DNA from: Branchipolynoe longqiensis
Taxonomy: Eukaryota; Annelida; Polychaeta; Phyllodocida; Polynoidae
DNA: 64,000 nt
Direction: 5' to 3'
Assembly (NCBI GenBank): GCA_030323885.1
Contig: CM059199.1
Span: 35,286,590 to 35,350,589 of the forward strand
This document shows, piece by piece, positions 20,801 to 32,420 of the stretch. Below the pieces are notes generated by a model. The model was not told the DNA's origin. It saw nothing but the letters and a program-made list of their open reading frames with translations, and did no database searches. Position 1 is the first letter of the stretch; the number at the start of each line of letters is the position of its first letter. The translations under genes and the position numbers were made by a program.

Positions 20801-21327
20801 TCTCCATTACTACATTGTAACATTAGGGCTTTTAGTTTTAGGCCCTACTCGTTAAATACAACTGATATTGCTAACTACTTAAACTACTCGATGTTATAGA
20901 CTAGTACAATTTTTTTTTGTTCAAGTGTTTTTATTCCTCTGAATAACATGTTGTCAGTGCTAATGCACTGGTCTTCCAGCCCTAATCACAATTGCCTCTA
21001 CACAGTAAACAAATCTACAACAATATACAAATAGACAATTACAGGAAAATAAGCAAAACATCGTTACATGAATGATAGTTAAAGAACAAGATAAGAAAAA
21101 TAGAAACACATGCGGGGAGGTAACTAAGTTAGACTAGTATGGTAGGCATTAGTAGGGGTGGGGCACAGCTGGTTATCTTTCTAGTAGTAACATATGTCTG
21201 TTTCACTTTGCATTTAGGCCAACTGTAATTTGTAATAAAAAAATAAAAAAACATCCTAATTATGAAGAATCTGATTTGTCATAGCTCAAGGGGACTTAAG
21301 ACATTAGTTGTCAACCATCCTGATTCC

Positions 21328-22455
21328 TAGATAAAAGATTCACCGCTGATGCTGTATCAGTGGTGAATTCTATCCCCATGTAAAAGTTGGAGAAAAAGTG
21401 ATTCGATTTTCAAAGCCTTAAGCCGTGTTTACACGGGGAATTGTAAAGCGAATCAGGCAAAGCGATTTATATGAAGCGAATTAGTGGTGCGTTTACACGG
21501 ACTGAGTTTAAAAGTGTTTCGGCACCGGGAACCAGCAGCCTTAGTGGTCCGCCTGTAGCCGGTGAGCACTGCTATTTGTTTAGTTTACACTCGGCGATTC
21601 AACGCCGATGTAGCTGCTACGTTAATATCGCTTGGAATTTAAGGTTAATTTAATTAAATTTCATTATTTGAGTATGTAATTCTGTTAAATATGATCGCAT
21701 TCAATAGATTTCGGCCTAATCGGTCCCTAACACTGCTGGGCACCAGCAATAGTTACAGCTGAGCTTGTACCCAGCGAGCACCGCTATTTTACACTATCGC
21801 CGCCTGGGAACAAGCTGTATCGCTTCATATAAACCACCTCGCAAGGTGGTTTACATAATGTGAATCATATGAAGCGAATCAGCCCTAATCCGCCTCAGAG
21901 TCCTGTTTACACGGCGAATGTGAGGCGAACTAGGCAAGGCGCATTATATGAGCCGTTTTAACTCGCCCGTGTAAACACGGCTTTAGAAAGGCTTACTTAG
22001 TTTGGCAGTCCTACCTTATGTTGATAAACATTCAATAACTACAATTCAGGTGTATATGTTTTCCCTCAGCATATATTATATACACTCCAGTGTTCAAATT
22101 ACATAATATCAAGGCGTGTTGACACAAAATCAATTTGAAGTGATGAAATAAATCCTCCATGTTTGAATGAACTGTTTGTACTACCTCAGCCAATGAAAAT
22201 GACCTACATTAGACTCTACCAAGATGGCTGAAATGTGGATATGTTGATCCAGACTTTAAACTTCATACATCGATGCATTTAGTCATCTAATAAATCTCAA
22301 AAGTGTGGGTAAATACATCCAGTTGAGTGAAGAATATATTTTGCTTCTTAGATTGGGAATTTATGCTTTCATTTCATTTCCCCACTTTTTCTCCAACTTT
22401 TACATAGGGTTGGTTTTCACCGCTGATACAGCGTCAGCGGTGAATCTTTTATCTA
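21328..22455. mobile_element. TIR element with ~80-bp arms, hit by a second MITE
   Basis: Left arm 'tagataaaagattcaccg' to 'gtaaaagttggagaaaaag'; the right arm at about 22385-22455 is its inverse. A related copy lies at 39843-40980. The MITE at 21421-21982 is inserted inside. Confidence 0.75.
21421..21982. mobile_element. MITE 'AGCCGTGTTYACACGG', copy 1 (variant core)
   Basis: TIR AGCCGTGTTTACACGG with 3-bp duplication TTA (21418-21420, 21983-21985). Subterminal 'aagcgaat' motifs repeat. The core differs from the other four copies. A 3-bp TWA/ATA target suits the PIF/Harbinger superfamily, which is an inference. Confidence 0.85.
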
Positions 22456-22469
22456 CCTGATTCCATGCC

Positions 22470-23980
22470 ACAATCAGCTTGCTCATATAGGCTTTTTGTA
22501 GCTGATTCATATTCACTGATTGATTGATTAGCATTATATTCTTCTTCTGGCATAGTCTTAGGACCACTGACCAATGATTACAGACTCTGTTCGGGGAGCA
22601 TCATGCAATCATTGCTGTGACCTGATTATTGCTCCGGTAATAGATTTCCACACTTATCTCAGAGAGGTGACATAACTAGAGGGAGAGTAGGGGGGGGGGA
22701 GTGACCGACCCCACTGAGCACATTCTTCAAAAGTGATGATTTGGAGACCATTTTTCTAAACTCTGTAGTTGACCAGTTCGATAAAAATTGTATCTTCCTG
22801 TGTTTTGATTTTAAATACAACATAATAATTATTTATGTCCCTCTTTTAAAACTGTATATTCGTTGTGTTTTGATGTTGAAAACAAAATAAAAATGTATAC
22901 ATATTTTAAATTATTTGAAATGTGTTATGTCACCTTGATACCCTAACTTTAGAACGTGGCTACGCCCCTGTGCCAGAGATTACTTTCATCCCCGAGTCAT
23001 ATTAACTCCAGTTTCCCACCTGCTATCTCTCCTAGGCTAACATACAATAAATCACGTGGCTCCTGCTCGTACACAAGCAACACTGACTTCCCAATGAAAC
23101 GCTGCCCAGCCACGCACTCTGTACTGACTGACTGAATCCTGACAAGGACACAAGGCAGCACAGTGAGCTACAACTCTTGTGACCTGATTGACTTCTGATA
23201 TGACACACCAAGAAGTAGGGTTATTATAATTAACAATTACAAAATCAACAAAACTTAAGTTGATAGATGTAAATGACCTCAATTTGTGAACACTCGTTAC
23301 TTGGTAACACTAAATAATTTTGTTTAAGTCCATTAGTGCATTAACACCTTTTATTTCTAATACATGTTTTGTATTCCTGCTTGAGATATTCTGTCGCCAA
23401 TTTGCTACAGTTGTAGCACCGAATCTACAAGTTCTTGTGTAGGTTGATCAAGACTGGAGATTAGCCAAATCCTCCACAATTCAATTTCACGTGTGCTGCT
23501 TTATTTTCAAATCATTATATACTGTATTTCTCTGCTCATACCAATATGGGAGAGCTATTATGCATCAATACTAATTAATTCAATTATTACATATGTTGGA
23601 AAACATGGTAGGGCTTAATTCAGTCAGATTTTACATGCATACCATGGGAAACTGGGAATTATCGTTGTTTTAATTGTAATTACATCGATTATTGCGCACT
23701 AAGCACAACATCTATTTCAGTAGGTGGTGGCACCTAATATGGAAGATCTTATGTTGTACCAAACTTTCAAATATTTAATGTATGTAATAAATACGGATAC
23801 TTTAAGCATCCCATAGTATATTATACTCTATATTTAATTCCTGCATGAATGACGCTATTGGTTTTTATTATTATTTTTCTTGTTATTAGCATTATTATTT
23901 GTATTGGTATTATAATAGCGATTGTTTATATACTCCGAAGATTGTGAACTGTATAGAGCTGGCTGAAGTAATTTCTTCCT
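22470..23980. other. No recognised gene
   Basis: AT-rich with a G-run near 22692. The antisense ORF at 23052-23282 has no motif or splice support and I do not call it. Confidence 0.4.
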
Positions 23981-24179
23981 GCTTGTGTGGTCGGACACCA
24001 ACGTTGGTTGTTTTACGTCCTGGCAACATTTAAGGTCATATCAGGACGGGTACCAACTTGTGACAGTGCACACTCATGACAACTTTATAGTGCTGCCCCA
24101 TTGGGGCCAGCACCATATACCTGAAATCCCACTCAGTCACATTATCCTGATACTGAGCCAACCAGTCCTTGCCCTATCC

Positions 24180-24828
24180 AACCAGACGGGATGGTCGAAT
24201 GAGTTAGAGCGTCCGTCTCCCGTGTTGGTAGATCGTGGGTTCGAACCCTGGTTAAGTCAAGTCAAACCAATGACTTAAAAATTGATACTTGTCGCTTCCT
24301 AGCCAGGTGCTCGGCATTATTAGGATAGGGCAAGGACTGGTTGGCTCAGTCTCAGGATGATGTGACTGAGTGACATATCAGGTCATGGAGCTGGTGGCCT
24401 GGTCTCCCAGTGGGGCATCACTATCCCAGCCAACATGCCCTGGTGGGCCCTACATGGGTTGTCAATGGGCGAGCTGGGCACAGCTGGGCAGGGGCTCCAG
24501 GTGGGCTCTGAAGTGGGTGTGAGATGGGCCCCACATGGGCTAAATTCCCAGCTTAAAAAAAAAAATCATATTTTGTCTAAGATATAGAGAACATATTCAA
24601 TAACTGAGATAGGCCCACCTGGGCTAGCGCAGGTGAGGCCCACTTGGAGCATGTAACCAAATTTAGCTGGGCCCCAGAAGGGCTGCCCATGTGGGGCCCA
24701 CCCAGGGCCCAGCTGGGAATGCTGGCTGGGATAAAGTCATCATGAGTGTGCACTGTCACAAGTCGGTACCCATCCTGATATTACCTTAGATGTTGCTAGG
24801 ATGTAAAACAACAAACGTGAACAAACCT
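24180..24828 (+). mobile_element. Inner SINE, type-A head, with internal MITE
   Basis: This copy shows the family layout: head ('gatggtcgaatgagttagag' A-box region, 'gtgggttcgaaccctgg' B box), linker 'caaaccaatgactta', central body ending 'cagtggggcatcactat', then 'cactgtcacaagtcggtacc', 'tagatgttgctaggatgta' and a CAA-rich tail. The head resembles a class II tRNA (Leu/Ser type). Polymerase III would start at the head; mobilisation needs a partner LINE. Confidence 0.88.
24424..24731. mobile_element. ~307-bp TIR element, TA target
   Basis: Ends 'cccagccaacatgccc' and the inverse of 'cccagccagcattccc'. It splits 'actataaag' of the SINE leaving TA on both sides. GGGCCC-rich interior, no ORF. 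Its termini resemble those of 11446-12750 (CCCAG, then AGCA or AACA). Confidence 0.8.
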
Positions 24829-25102
24829 TGCCCTATCCTAGGGCTAGGAAGCGACAAGTATCAATTTTTAAGTTATTGGTTTGACTCGACCGGGAATTAA
24901 ACTCCCGACCAGGGTTAGAACCCATAGGTTCGAATCTCATGATCTACCAAAACGGGAGACGGACGCTCAACTCATTCGGCCATCCCACTTGGTCCGGATT
25001 CCCAAGGCATCAGTTCAGTTCATTGGGTTGTTTGCGGTCCCTAGTGGGCGTCTGCTGGTTACAAAGATCAGGAACATGAGGATAGGGACTCCTGGGGGAG
25101 TG

Positions 25103-25323
25103 CTATTTAGGTTTTTGAGGGTTTTCTGTTCTTTCTGTCTTGTGGGGGGCGGAGGGGAGTGGTGCGGTGGCCGTCATTCGGCAGGACATTGACAGTGATG
25201 GCGGGCAGTGGTGCCAGTGCCAGGGTGGAGGTAGGCGTATGTCTTTAGGGTCCACGGCCCAGCACTGCCGACACCGGTGATCAAAGCGGTAACCAGTGAC
25301 GTCAGTGCGATAGCCGCAATATT
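25103..25323 (-). CDS. Possible exon, Cys/Trp-rich (weak)
   Basis: Minus-strand frame after a potential acceptor 'gacctcagccacag' reads EEYCGYRTDVTGYRFDHRC, RQCWAVDPKDIR, then a Pro-rich stretch. Cys and Trp content looks less random than its surroundings. There is no donor I am sure of, no family is recognised, and chance cannot be excluded. Confidence 0.2.
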
Positions 25324-25686
25324 CTTCTGTGGCTGAGGTCATATGTTAGAGTAGAAATGCAGCGTCCAGTCATATTTGCCCTCACTATACTGCGTTCAAA
25401 CTCTTTCATTTCCAGCCATATTCGCCTCCTCCACATGGTGGTTCGACTCCCTCACCTCCCTCACATCCATCATGTCATTCACTATGTCAGCCATGCTCAC
25501 TTCTTACCCTGTATGTTTGCTAGGATGTAAACCCAGACAAAGAAATTCTTCCCTTCTCCTAAAACTAATATTTTGCGCTTTGTGACTGATGCTCCCAGAA
25601 TGGCCCCCCCTCCCCCCGCAACATAACTTGCTTCATTCACCCCAATTGGATGACATGCTTTGCAAAGTGGGTTAAGAAGTTACCAA

Positions 25687-25960
25687 CACCCAGGGTCCGT
25701 ACGGGGCTTGAAAAGTCTTGAACTTCATGTTCCCCATTTCAAAGGCTTGAAAAGCCTTGAATTTAACCTATTTTGGGTAATTAGTCTTGAAAAGCCTTGA
25801 ATTCCATTAAACTGTCCCCACTGATCTAAATTAGTCTGAAATCGGCATTCGGCATTCACCATTGTGTTTGATGTGAAATCCAAATGAAAATAGTTTTGAA
25901 TTCCTATAAAAAATAGCCTTGAAAAAACCTTTAATTCCCTATCTTCACATGTGTCCAGTC
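25687..25960 (-). repeat. Dispersed repeat related to 15300-15545
   Basis: Begins 'cagggtccgtacggggctt' and carries 'cttgaaaagccttgaatt' twice, matching the 15.3-15.5-kb copy in reverse. Confidence 0.7.
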
Positions 25961-25967
25961 CCAGTGG

Positions 25968-26490
25968 GTGCCAAGTGTGTACCGGGTGTTTGTAAGAGTA
26001 AGCTGGGTGGCAAGTGTACCTGGTGTTAGCAGGAATAAGCTGGGTGGCAATTGTGTACCAGGTGTTAATAGGAGTAAGCTGGGTGGCAAGTGTGTACCGG
26101 GGGTTAGGAGTAAGCTTGGTGGCAAGTGTGTATCCAGTGTTAGTAGGAGTAAGCTGGGTGGAAAGTGTGTATCCATTGTTAGTAGGAGTAAGCTGGGTGG
26201 CAAGTGTGTATCCAGTGTTAGTAGGAGTAAGCTGGGTGGAAAGTGTGTATCCATTGTTAGTAGGAGTAAGCTGGGTGGCAAGTGTGTATCTGGTGTTAGT
26301 AGGAGTAAGCTGGGTGGCAAGTGTGTATCCAGTGTTAGTAGGAGTAAGCTGGGTGGCAAGTGTGTATCCAGTGTTAGTAGGAGTAAGCTGGGTGGCAAGT
26401 GTGTATCCAGTGTTAGTAGGAGTAAGCTGGGTAGCAAGTGTGTATCTGGTGTTAGTAGGAGTAAGTTGGGTGGCAAGCGGCGTCATTTGT
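25968..26490. repeat. 39-bp minisatellite, about 13 units
   Basis: Unit contains 'gtaagctgggtggcaagtg' followed by 'tgtatccagtgttagtagga'. Because 39 is a multiple of three, several frames stay open, giving 13-residue protein repeats such as ATQLTPTNTGYTL. I regard those ORFs as artefacts. Units at the left end are more diverged. Confidence 0.95.
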
Positions 26491-26524
26491 TTTAGCAGTG
26501 CGATGTTTGTGTAAGAAGAAAGTG

Positions 26525-27165
26525 GATTCTAAAGCATCTGACTGCAGAAATAAGTTGTGGTTGGCTAAGAAAAACATGTATAAGAATAAAGGTGAACATA
26601 CTGAATCTGACTTTGTTGAAATAAGTTGTGGCTGGTTTAAAGTAGAATGTGTATACGTAGAAAATGGAGCACAATGTGTCTGTGTGTGTTGAAATAAGTT
26701 ATCAGTGGTTTAAAAAGAGAATGTATAACTTGTGACATACGAATAAAGTGAAGCATGATGTCTTTGACTTGTGTTAAAATAAGTTATGGTTGCTTTAAAA
26801 ACAGAATGTGGATACAAATAAAGTGAAACAATGTATCTGGGTGTATTGAAATAAGTTATCGGTGGCTTAAAAAGAATGTATAGCTTGTGTTATAGGAATA
26901 AAGTGAAGCATAATGTATTTGACTTGTGTTGAAATAAGTTATCGCTGCTTTTAAAAGAGTGTGAATAAGAATAAAGTGAAACTATATCTGGGTGTATTGA
27001 AATAAGTTATCGATGGTTTAGAAAGAGAATGTATAACTTGTGTTATAAGAATAAAGTGAAGCCTACTGTCTTTGACTTGTGTTGAAATAAGTTATGGCCG
27101 CTTTTAAAAGAGAATGTGTATAATAATAAAGTGAAGCATAATGCATGTAGGTGTGTTGAAGAAAA
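26525..27165. repeat. Tandem repeat of ~75-85 bp units, higher-order
   Basis: Recurring 'gaaataagttat', then 'aagagaatgtataacttgtg', then 'gaataaagtgaagca'. Two unit types alternate, suggesting a ~155-bp higher-order period. Confidence 0.8.
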
Positions 27166-27264
27166 CTAGGCGTGGCTGGTTTAATGGTCTTAATGTCCAG
27201 GATTTCTGTCTGTACTCCTGAAGTTAGTTTGCAGGTCTTCACTAAATATATCCAATCTTAGCCA

Positions 27265-27660
27265 TTTATAGTAATGTCGTGGGGGTGATGAAAATTGGAA
27301 ATATTGTGCCTAGAGCGGGACTCGAACTCACATCTCTTTGCATTCCGGGCCAGTGTGCTAACCATTACATCATCTAGGCTCCCTGATATCACCACACTAC
27401 CCATGCCTACCTGTCTTTGCGGCTCCTTGCCTGAGAGGTCAGTGCAGACTAGTACACTCGTCCTCCTGGAATTGTAAGTCTTTTAATGCTTACAATTACA
27501 TACACAGGGTACGTTCAACAACCATACAGTGTGTAGCTTGTACAGGATCCTGGTCACGGCACCAGTGTCATGGGGGGTGATGAAAATGGGTAATATTGTG
27601 CCTAGAGCGGGACTCGAACCCACATCTCTTTGCATTCCGGGCCAGTGTGCTAAATACTTA
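27265..27660 (-). mobile_element. Second SINE family, tRNA-Gln-like head, two copies
   Basis: On the minus strand 'gatgtaatggttagcacact' (A box) and 'gtgagttcgagtcccgc' (B box) resemble tRNA-Gln genes. Copy 1 head is at about 27290-27385; a second head at about 27570-27655 is nearly identical. Between them lie 'cctcctggaattgtaag' and 'ttacaattacatacacaggg', the body seen at 2.3 kb. Confidence 0.75.
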
Positions 27661-27664
27661 CAGA

Positions 27665-28195
27665 TCTGTATCTTATTCGTTTCGTAACTTGGTATGTGTG
27701 CAGAGATCACACACGCATCATTTTGCCGCCACCAGATATTGGTTAGATGTGTTTTCAGTTACTTGATGTTGTAACTTGTTTGCGGCTGTGTCCACTACTA
27801 GTACTACGCACGAGGCCTACACAGCTACACTGTAGCCTACACTGATACAGTGATCTTGATTATGGATTTACTCATACTCATCCTCACCCGCTTCTGATTT
27901 TGTTAGGCTTAGAAGCCTGTATCAGGTTGAGGCCTGTCGATATCTGACTTATTCGGATTATAAGCATCGAGTACTGGATGTATGTTTAACTGTCGGGCTA
28001 TTCCACCCCCGTTTAAGGCGAGCCTTCGTGTTAATTTATGTAATTATTTCCTTGTGAATTTCCTGGGCCTGCCGCAGCCTCTCGTCCCGTCTGCAGGTAG
28101 TCTGTCTCCGTCGGTGTCCGCCCCGTACTAAAGGCGGCCAGCCAGAGTTTCTTCTAAATACTGGAATTTGCCTTCACGCACATTTATTGGCCTAA
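27665..28195. other. No recognised feature
   Basis: Mixed-composition sequence without a supported gene. Confidence 0.35.
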
Positions 28196-28198
28196 AGC

Positions 28199-28199
<1 letters not shown>

Positions 28200-28251
<52 letters not shown>

Positions 28252-28255
28252 TATT
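28200..28255. repeat. (AT)n microsatellite
   Basis: Near-pure TA/AT run with two short interruptions. Confidence 0.95.
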
Positions 28256-28557
28256 AGGTTATTTCAACTAACTGGCTGTCCCCTCGCCGTTCGGGGTATG
28301 TTAATGTTACTGAATTAATCCAGAACTAAGCAGTCAAGCTAGTGTTGCTGCTGCTGTCATGGTTAATCCGCCTAAGTGCATGTCGTTATTTCAGCCAAAA
28401 GTAACACTACGTTAATTCCGGTAATATGTCTGTTATTATATTCCTGCAGATGGGTTAATTAACCGCATAAGGCCTAGTTAGGCATAAGGCCCTTAATTAC
28501 ATACAAAACAATCGAATATCAGGTTTTTCCATAGCAGTTAATCTACAATAAGACTGG

Positions 28558-28975
28558 AGGATAGTAAAGAATGCAAGGACTGTTCCAATCCACCTTTCCA
28601 AGAACTCACGACTTTATTCTTACCAAAACTAACAAGATGGTATAGTATCAGGTTATATTATTATAGATAAATCCCCTCCCATGGTTATTTATGTTAAATA
28701 AGTTTAGAATTTCAAGAAATAAGGCCTAAATCTCGGCTAAACCATCGGAGCGTGCAAAAACAAGTCCGATGGGTCTGGGTCCGAACGCCCGACCTCCTTC
28801 CCGTTGCTTGGAAAGTCGCAATCGACGTATCCAAGGAACACTTTATGGCCGAGAACCGTGATGTGTGACTGGGGCTTTAATACACGATTTCCGTGACTAG
28901 TACGACGCCTGGTGATAGGCAACGACACTCGTGTTGTTTTACACTAACGATCGAGCTTTTCAATCAATCAATCAA
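28558..28975 (+). repeat. Dispersed repeat shared with 4505-4740
   Basis: 'gaatgcaaggactg' and 'gaactcacgactttattc' match the 4.5-kb copy. It is followed by 'tgatgggtc'-like letters in reverse setting and ends in 'tcaatcaatcaatcaa'. Family unidentified. Confidence 0.5.
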
Positions 28976-28979
28976 ACAA

Positions 28980-29600
28980 TGGGATACAGCTATAATTATC
29001 AAAAATGATTAAAAATTAGTTAGTATGTTTTCTCCATAAATCCACATTTGTGCCAAAAAGACTGTCAGTTGCTCAATATGAAGCCAGTGTTAATGGAGCC
29101 TCAATTGCCTCTCCACAGATTCTGTGACCCACAAGTCCAGTCGTGTATTATGTACAATTTTACATGTTCAGACTCACAATGTTCTCATGCAATAGTCACT
29201 GGTAGCTGTAGAGATAACTCTTTCTGCAGTTGCTCGGTACTAGTCGATGTTCCCGACATGCAAACAGTCATCATAGCGAACCAGTTGCATGCTGGGAACT
29301 CAACGAGACGCAGGGGGGGGGGGGGGGATGGGAGATGAAGACGCCCTGATTTCTTGCTCGCTCCATTAAAAAAACACAAACTAAACAATTAAATACCCGA
29401 AAATGTACAAAATGTGTTCACTTATTTTGTTCTCCCGTGAAACTGTGACGAGATATTCAATTCAGTTGCATTATCATTATACCGAAGTAGGCTAATTGCC
29501 ATATTTTCGCGATGCCTAATCACCAGGCAAGATATTCTTTGATTTGGTAATGGGTTCGATCCCACCGCGACTAATGGACATTCACAATGTAAGGTGTTGG
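28980..29600. other. Cys-rich ORF stretch, not called
   Basis: An 87-codon plus-strand run at 29048-29308 has many Cys and His residues (FTCSDSQCSH, GSCRDNSFCSCS) and ends in a G-run at 29312-29328. There is no signal peptide or convincing splice site, so I leave it as uncertain. Confidence 0.25.
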
Positions 29601-29604
29601 GATA

Positions 29605-29790
29605 TTCGGTGCTGAAGCCTATGGATTTAGAATTTTGACATGGTTGCCAAAATTAATGTTGGGATGCTTTCAATTTAAGTATCTCGAAGGTAGCCATTTA
29701 AAATAAATGTTACTTCAACCTAATGTAAAGTAGATTATCTCAGAAAATGGCAGAAACTCAAAACCCATCGGACTATTCGAGTTTAAGCAT
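29605..29790 (+). mobile_element. TTAA-ended MITE, right half (copy E)
   Basis: Only the right part is present, from 'gaagcctatggatttag' to 'catcggactattcgagttta'. Confidence 0.65.
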
Positions 29791-29890
29791 TTGTTGCTGC
29801 AAAGAAGCACCAACCAGCCTACCAGGGAGAAGGGAAGGGCAAAGAATGAGAGGAATCAGGGAATAGACGAGGCGATAGGGAGACCATATA

Positions 29891-31096
29891 GAGTGGTCCT
29901 CTTAAACGACCGCCCTGGACCACGACCACCCGCCATATATAAGCAGAATTCCAATGCAGCACATATTGAACTACAAATTGTGCATATTGCCGTGGTAATA
30001 TGGGTAATTCGAGACCGAGTCGGAGCTGACCTCCCTCCCCCCTCCTCTCTCCCCCCTCCTCTCTCCCCCCCCTTCACCTCCATGCCCCCCTCCTCCTGCC
30101 CTTTCCCCCCCCCCCTCCCATATTACCAACCTGAACCTCCTCCCTACAGGCGGCGCCACCTCCGCTCCCCTGCCCGTCCCTTACCTCCCCTACCACCCTG
30201 CAGATGGCGCCACTACCACCCACAGCCGGGAACCAGCGGCAGCCTGACGTCACTTCCAACCCCCCGGCCCTGCGCACCCGCTCAGCCCACTTCTCACCAG
30301 ACAGCGCACCGACAGGACCTCCCAACAATTTCCACCACCCACTCGACATCACACAGCTTAGGATTGAGGCCCGGGTCACGACCTAACCCACACCTCCCTC
30401 AGACCTTCCCCTATTGACCCTATTCCTCCCTTACCCCCCTCCTCGCCAATACCTCCCCAGACGCACTCTTCCCCCACACGACCTCCTCTACTGAGCTCCC
30501 CCCACACCCTTCTCACTACCGACATACCTGACCACATACCTGTCCGCATACCTGATGCACATGTCTCCTATTATCCATTGTTCTTATATGATCACTGTGC
30601 TGTAATACTCTGACCGTTCTCATTTACCTAACTATTCATTGATTACCTATTACCTACATGATTCACTCAACTACCCATTGACTTGTACAATTACTTCGAA
30701 CTCCAATAAAGTTCCATAATATAGCTCCGTCTCGTGTCGTGAATTACACACCCACCAACGACCACCCTCACACCCCCCCCCCTTTATGCGACCATTATTT
30801 TAAAACCAACAAGTATGGTTATGTGATATTTAAATGGACATTTTAAAACGTGTAATTATGTAATATTTTAATTACTTAATATGTTATTTTAAAACAATTA
30901 GATGATATTTAAAGGGACATTTAAAAAATAATGTCATGTTTTAATCATTTTAATGTGTTATCTTAAAGCCAACAAGTATGCTATTTAAATGTATCACTCC
31001 CTCTCACCATAATCCTAACCCTCACCAGCGACCACTTCTCTTATGCGACCACATTCTCTCTGCAATAGGGCTGGTGGTTTAAGAGGGGGGCCACTG
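29891..31096. mobile_element. TIR element with TA flanks containing an LTR-like segment
   Basis: Ends 'gagtggtcctcttaaacga' and the inverse of 'cagtggcccccctcttaa', with TA at 29889-29890 and 31097-31098. Short CAGTGG-type ends and TA targets fit pogo-like Tc1/mariner MITEs. The interior contains polypyrimidine tracts (30030-30120) and the segment at 29979-30750. The 208-codon Pro-rich ORF is composition driven. Confidence 0.6.
29979..30750 (+). repeat. Solo-LTR-like segment
   Basis: Begins TGTGCATATTGCC and ends 'gtcgtgaattacaca', with 'taattcgagaccgag' near the start and an AATAAA at about 30703. The same order (TGTTGCTTCGGCAAC, 'taattcgggaccgag', AATAAA, 'gtcctgaatta') is seen at 37006-37449. 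I found no clear target duplication. Confidence 0.4.
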
Positions 31097-31099
31097 TAG

Positions 31100-31625
31100 A
31101 TATAGTTTCATGAATGAAGATTTGACCACTCATTCCAGTGAGTCAACTTCAACACAAGCTGTCATCACATGCATTGACACACTAGCCTAGGCGGATAGAT
31201 ATATGAAAAATTACCACTCAACCCCCACCAAAAAAACTACGTTTTTTAAAACTGTTTCTGATAGTATTGGATGTGAAGAATACCATAGTAAAAATCATCA
31301 GACTTCCAGAAAGTTGTAAAATCCAAGATATCGTCCAAGATGGTCACAAATACCTTAAGTTAAAATAGCTCTAACTTCCTTACTATTCACCTTTGTATAG
31401 TAATTAGGGTGTCTACACCAAAGTTCTAGCACTCAAGAATCTCACTGAATTTAAAAATGACCATTTTAAAATCAATCTCACTTAGGCCTACTGCAAATAA
31501 AAGAAACAAAATTGGTGAGTGTCCCAGCATGTGCCTGAAAAATCGCATACCCCTTTAGTTTCAAAATGTAATATTTGTTTTTTTTAAACTGCTAAAATGC
31601 ATCGGACTAGCAGCAAGTCAACTTT
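31100..31625. other. No recognised feature
   Basis: AT-rich sequence without a supported gene. Confidence 0.35.
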
Positions 31626-31627
31626 TG

Positions 31628-31745
31628 TATTCATTTTTAAGTCATGGTTTGACTCGGCCAGGGTTCAAACCCAGGATTTCGGATCCCATGATCTATCAGA
31701 ACAGGAGGTGGACGCTCAACCCATTCAGCCATCGCTTCTGGTTAC
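31628..31745 (-). mobile_element. SINE head-only fragment
   Basis: 'catttttaagtcatggtttg' then 'ccagggttcaaaccc' and a type-A head ending at 'cttctggt'. Central body and tail are absent. Confidence 0.7.
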
Positions 31746-32097
31746 ATATTACGTCTATGTTAAAAATAAAAATAAAAGCCGCCTGCCCGACCCTGATTTT
31801 TCTTTCAACAGGACGAGCATCAATTTATTTTTATTTGGCCTTAGAGTAGGCGCAACTCTGTAACTAATCCCTCCCATCCCGCCAGAACCACCATCTGAAG
31901 GATAACGTAGGATATAACGACAATAGGATATATTCAGCGGCATCACATCAGGTTGATCAACAGAACAATTGTATCATTACACATATAAACCTAACATAGA
32001 TGCTATTAATTTTGCTATGCATATATTAAATCATAAATACAATACCTGATTTTTGTTAAGTGTTTTTTTTGTGTTTTTAGCAGAAATCCTGATCATG

Positions 32098-32146
32098 TTT
32101 TTGTTTTGTTTTACGTCCTAGCAATGTCTAAGGTCATACCAGGACT
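32098..32146 (-). mobile_element. SINE tail-only fragment
   Basis: 'gttttacgtcctagcaatgt' to 'accaggactggga'. It breaks at the same place as other tail-only copies, just past 'caggac'. Confidence 0.65.
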
Positions 32147-32366
32147 GGGAAATCTAATCATGTTGAGGACAAACTTAGGATCTAGCTTAGGACATTAGTA
32201 TAAACTCCGGGCGTGTGTGTCTGTGAATATCACCTGATATGTAGGCTAATATTACTTGTAAGTTATCTCTGACAACTTGCAATGATTGATTTAATCCAAT
32301 CTCCGAATGGCATCTGGCATTAAGAGTGTGTCAATTTCTTAATGATAGCACCACGTCTAAAACATT

Positions 32367-32420
32367 TACACGGCCAATATCGCTGGGACCTCGTATGAGC
32401 ACCGAAGTTAATGCGGCAGT
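32367..32420 (+). pseudogene. 5S rRNA-derived fragment
   Basis: 'cacggccaatatcg' and 'ctcgtatgagcaccgaagtt' follow the order and wording of metazoan 5S rRNA (ACGGCCATACC..., CTCGTCCGATCACCGAAGTT). Similarity fades after 'aatgcggc'. It is a relic or part of a 5S-derived SINE, not an active gene. Confidence 0.5.

Larger units (their letters stand above)
24005..24994 (-). mobile_element. Outer SINE of a three-level nest
   Basis: Minus-strand SINE split into 24005-24181 (tail side) and 24829-24994 (head side) by a plus-strand SINE. 'ccttgccctatcc' occurs on both sides of the inner copy. Confidence 0.85.

Noticed and set aside
23052..23282. Antisense 76-codon ORF as an exon
   Set aside because: No convincing splice sites, motif or similarity; length is expected by chance.
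25725..26514. Repeat proteins of up to 253 codons over the minisatellite
   Set aside because: Several frames on both strands stay open simply because the unit is 39 bp; no start context, splice site or domain.
29048..29338. Cys-rich secreted peptide
   Set aside because: No hydrophobic signal sequence at the start and the frame ends in a G-run; kept only as a note in the region entry.
29791..30417. 208-codon Pro-rich ORF
   Set aside because: It spans a MITE end, the TIR-element boundary and a polypyrimidine tract, so the frame is composition driven.
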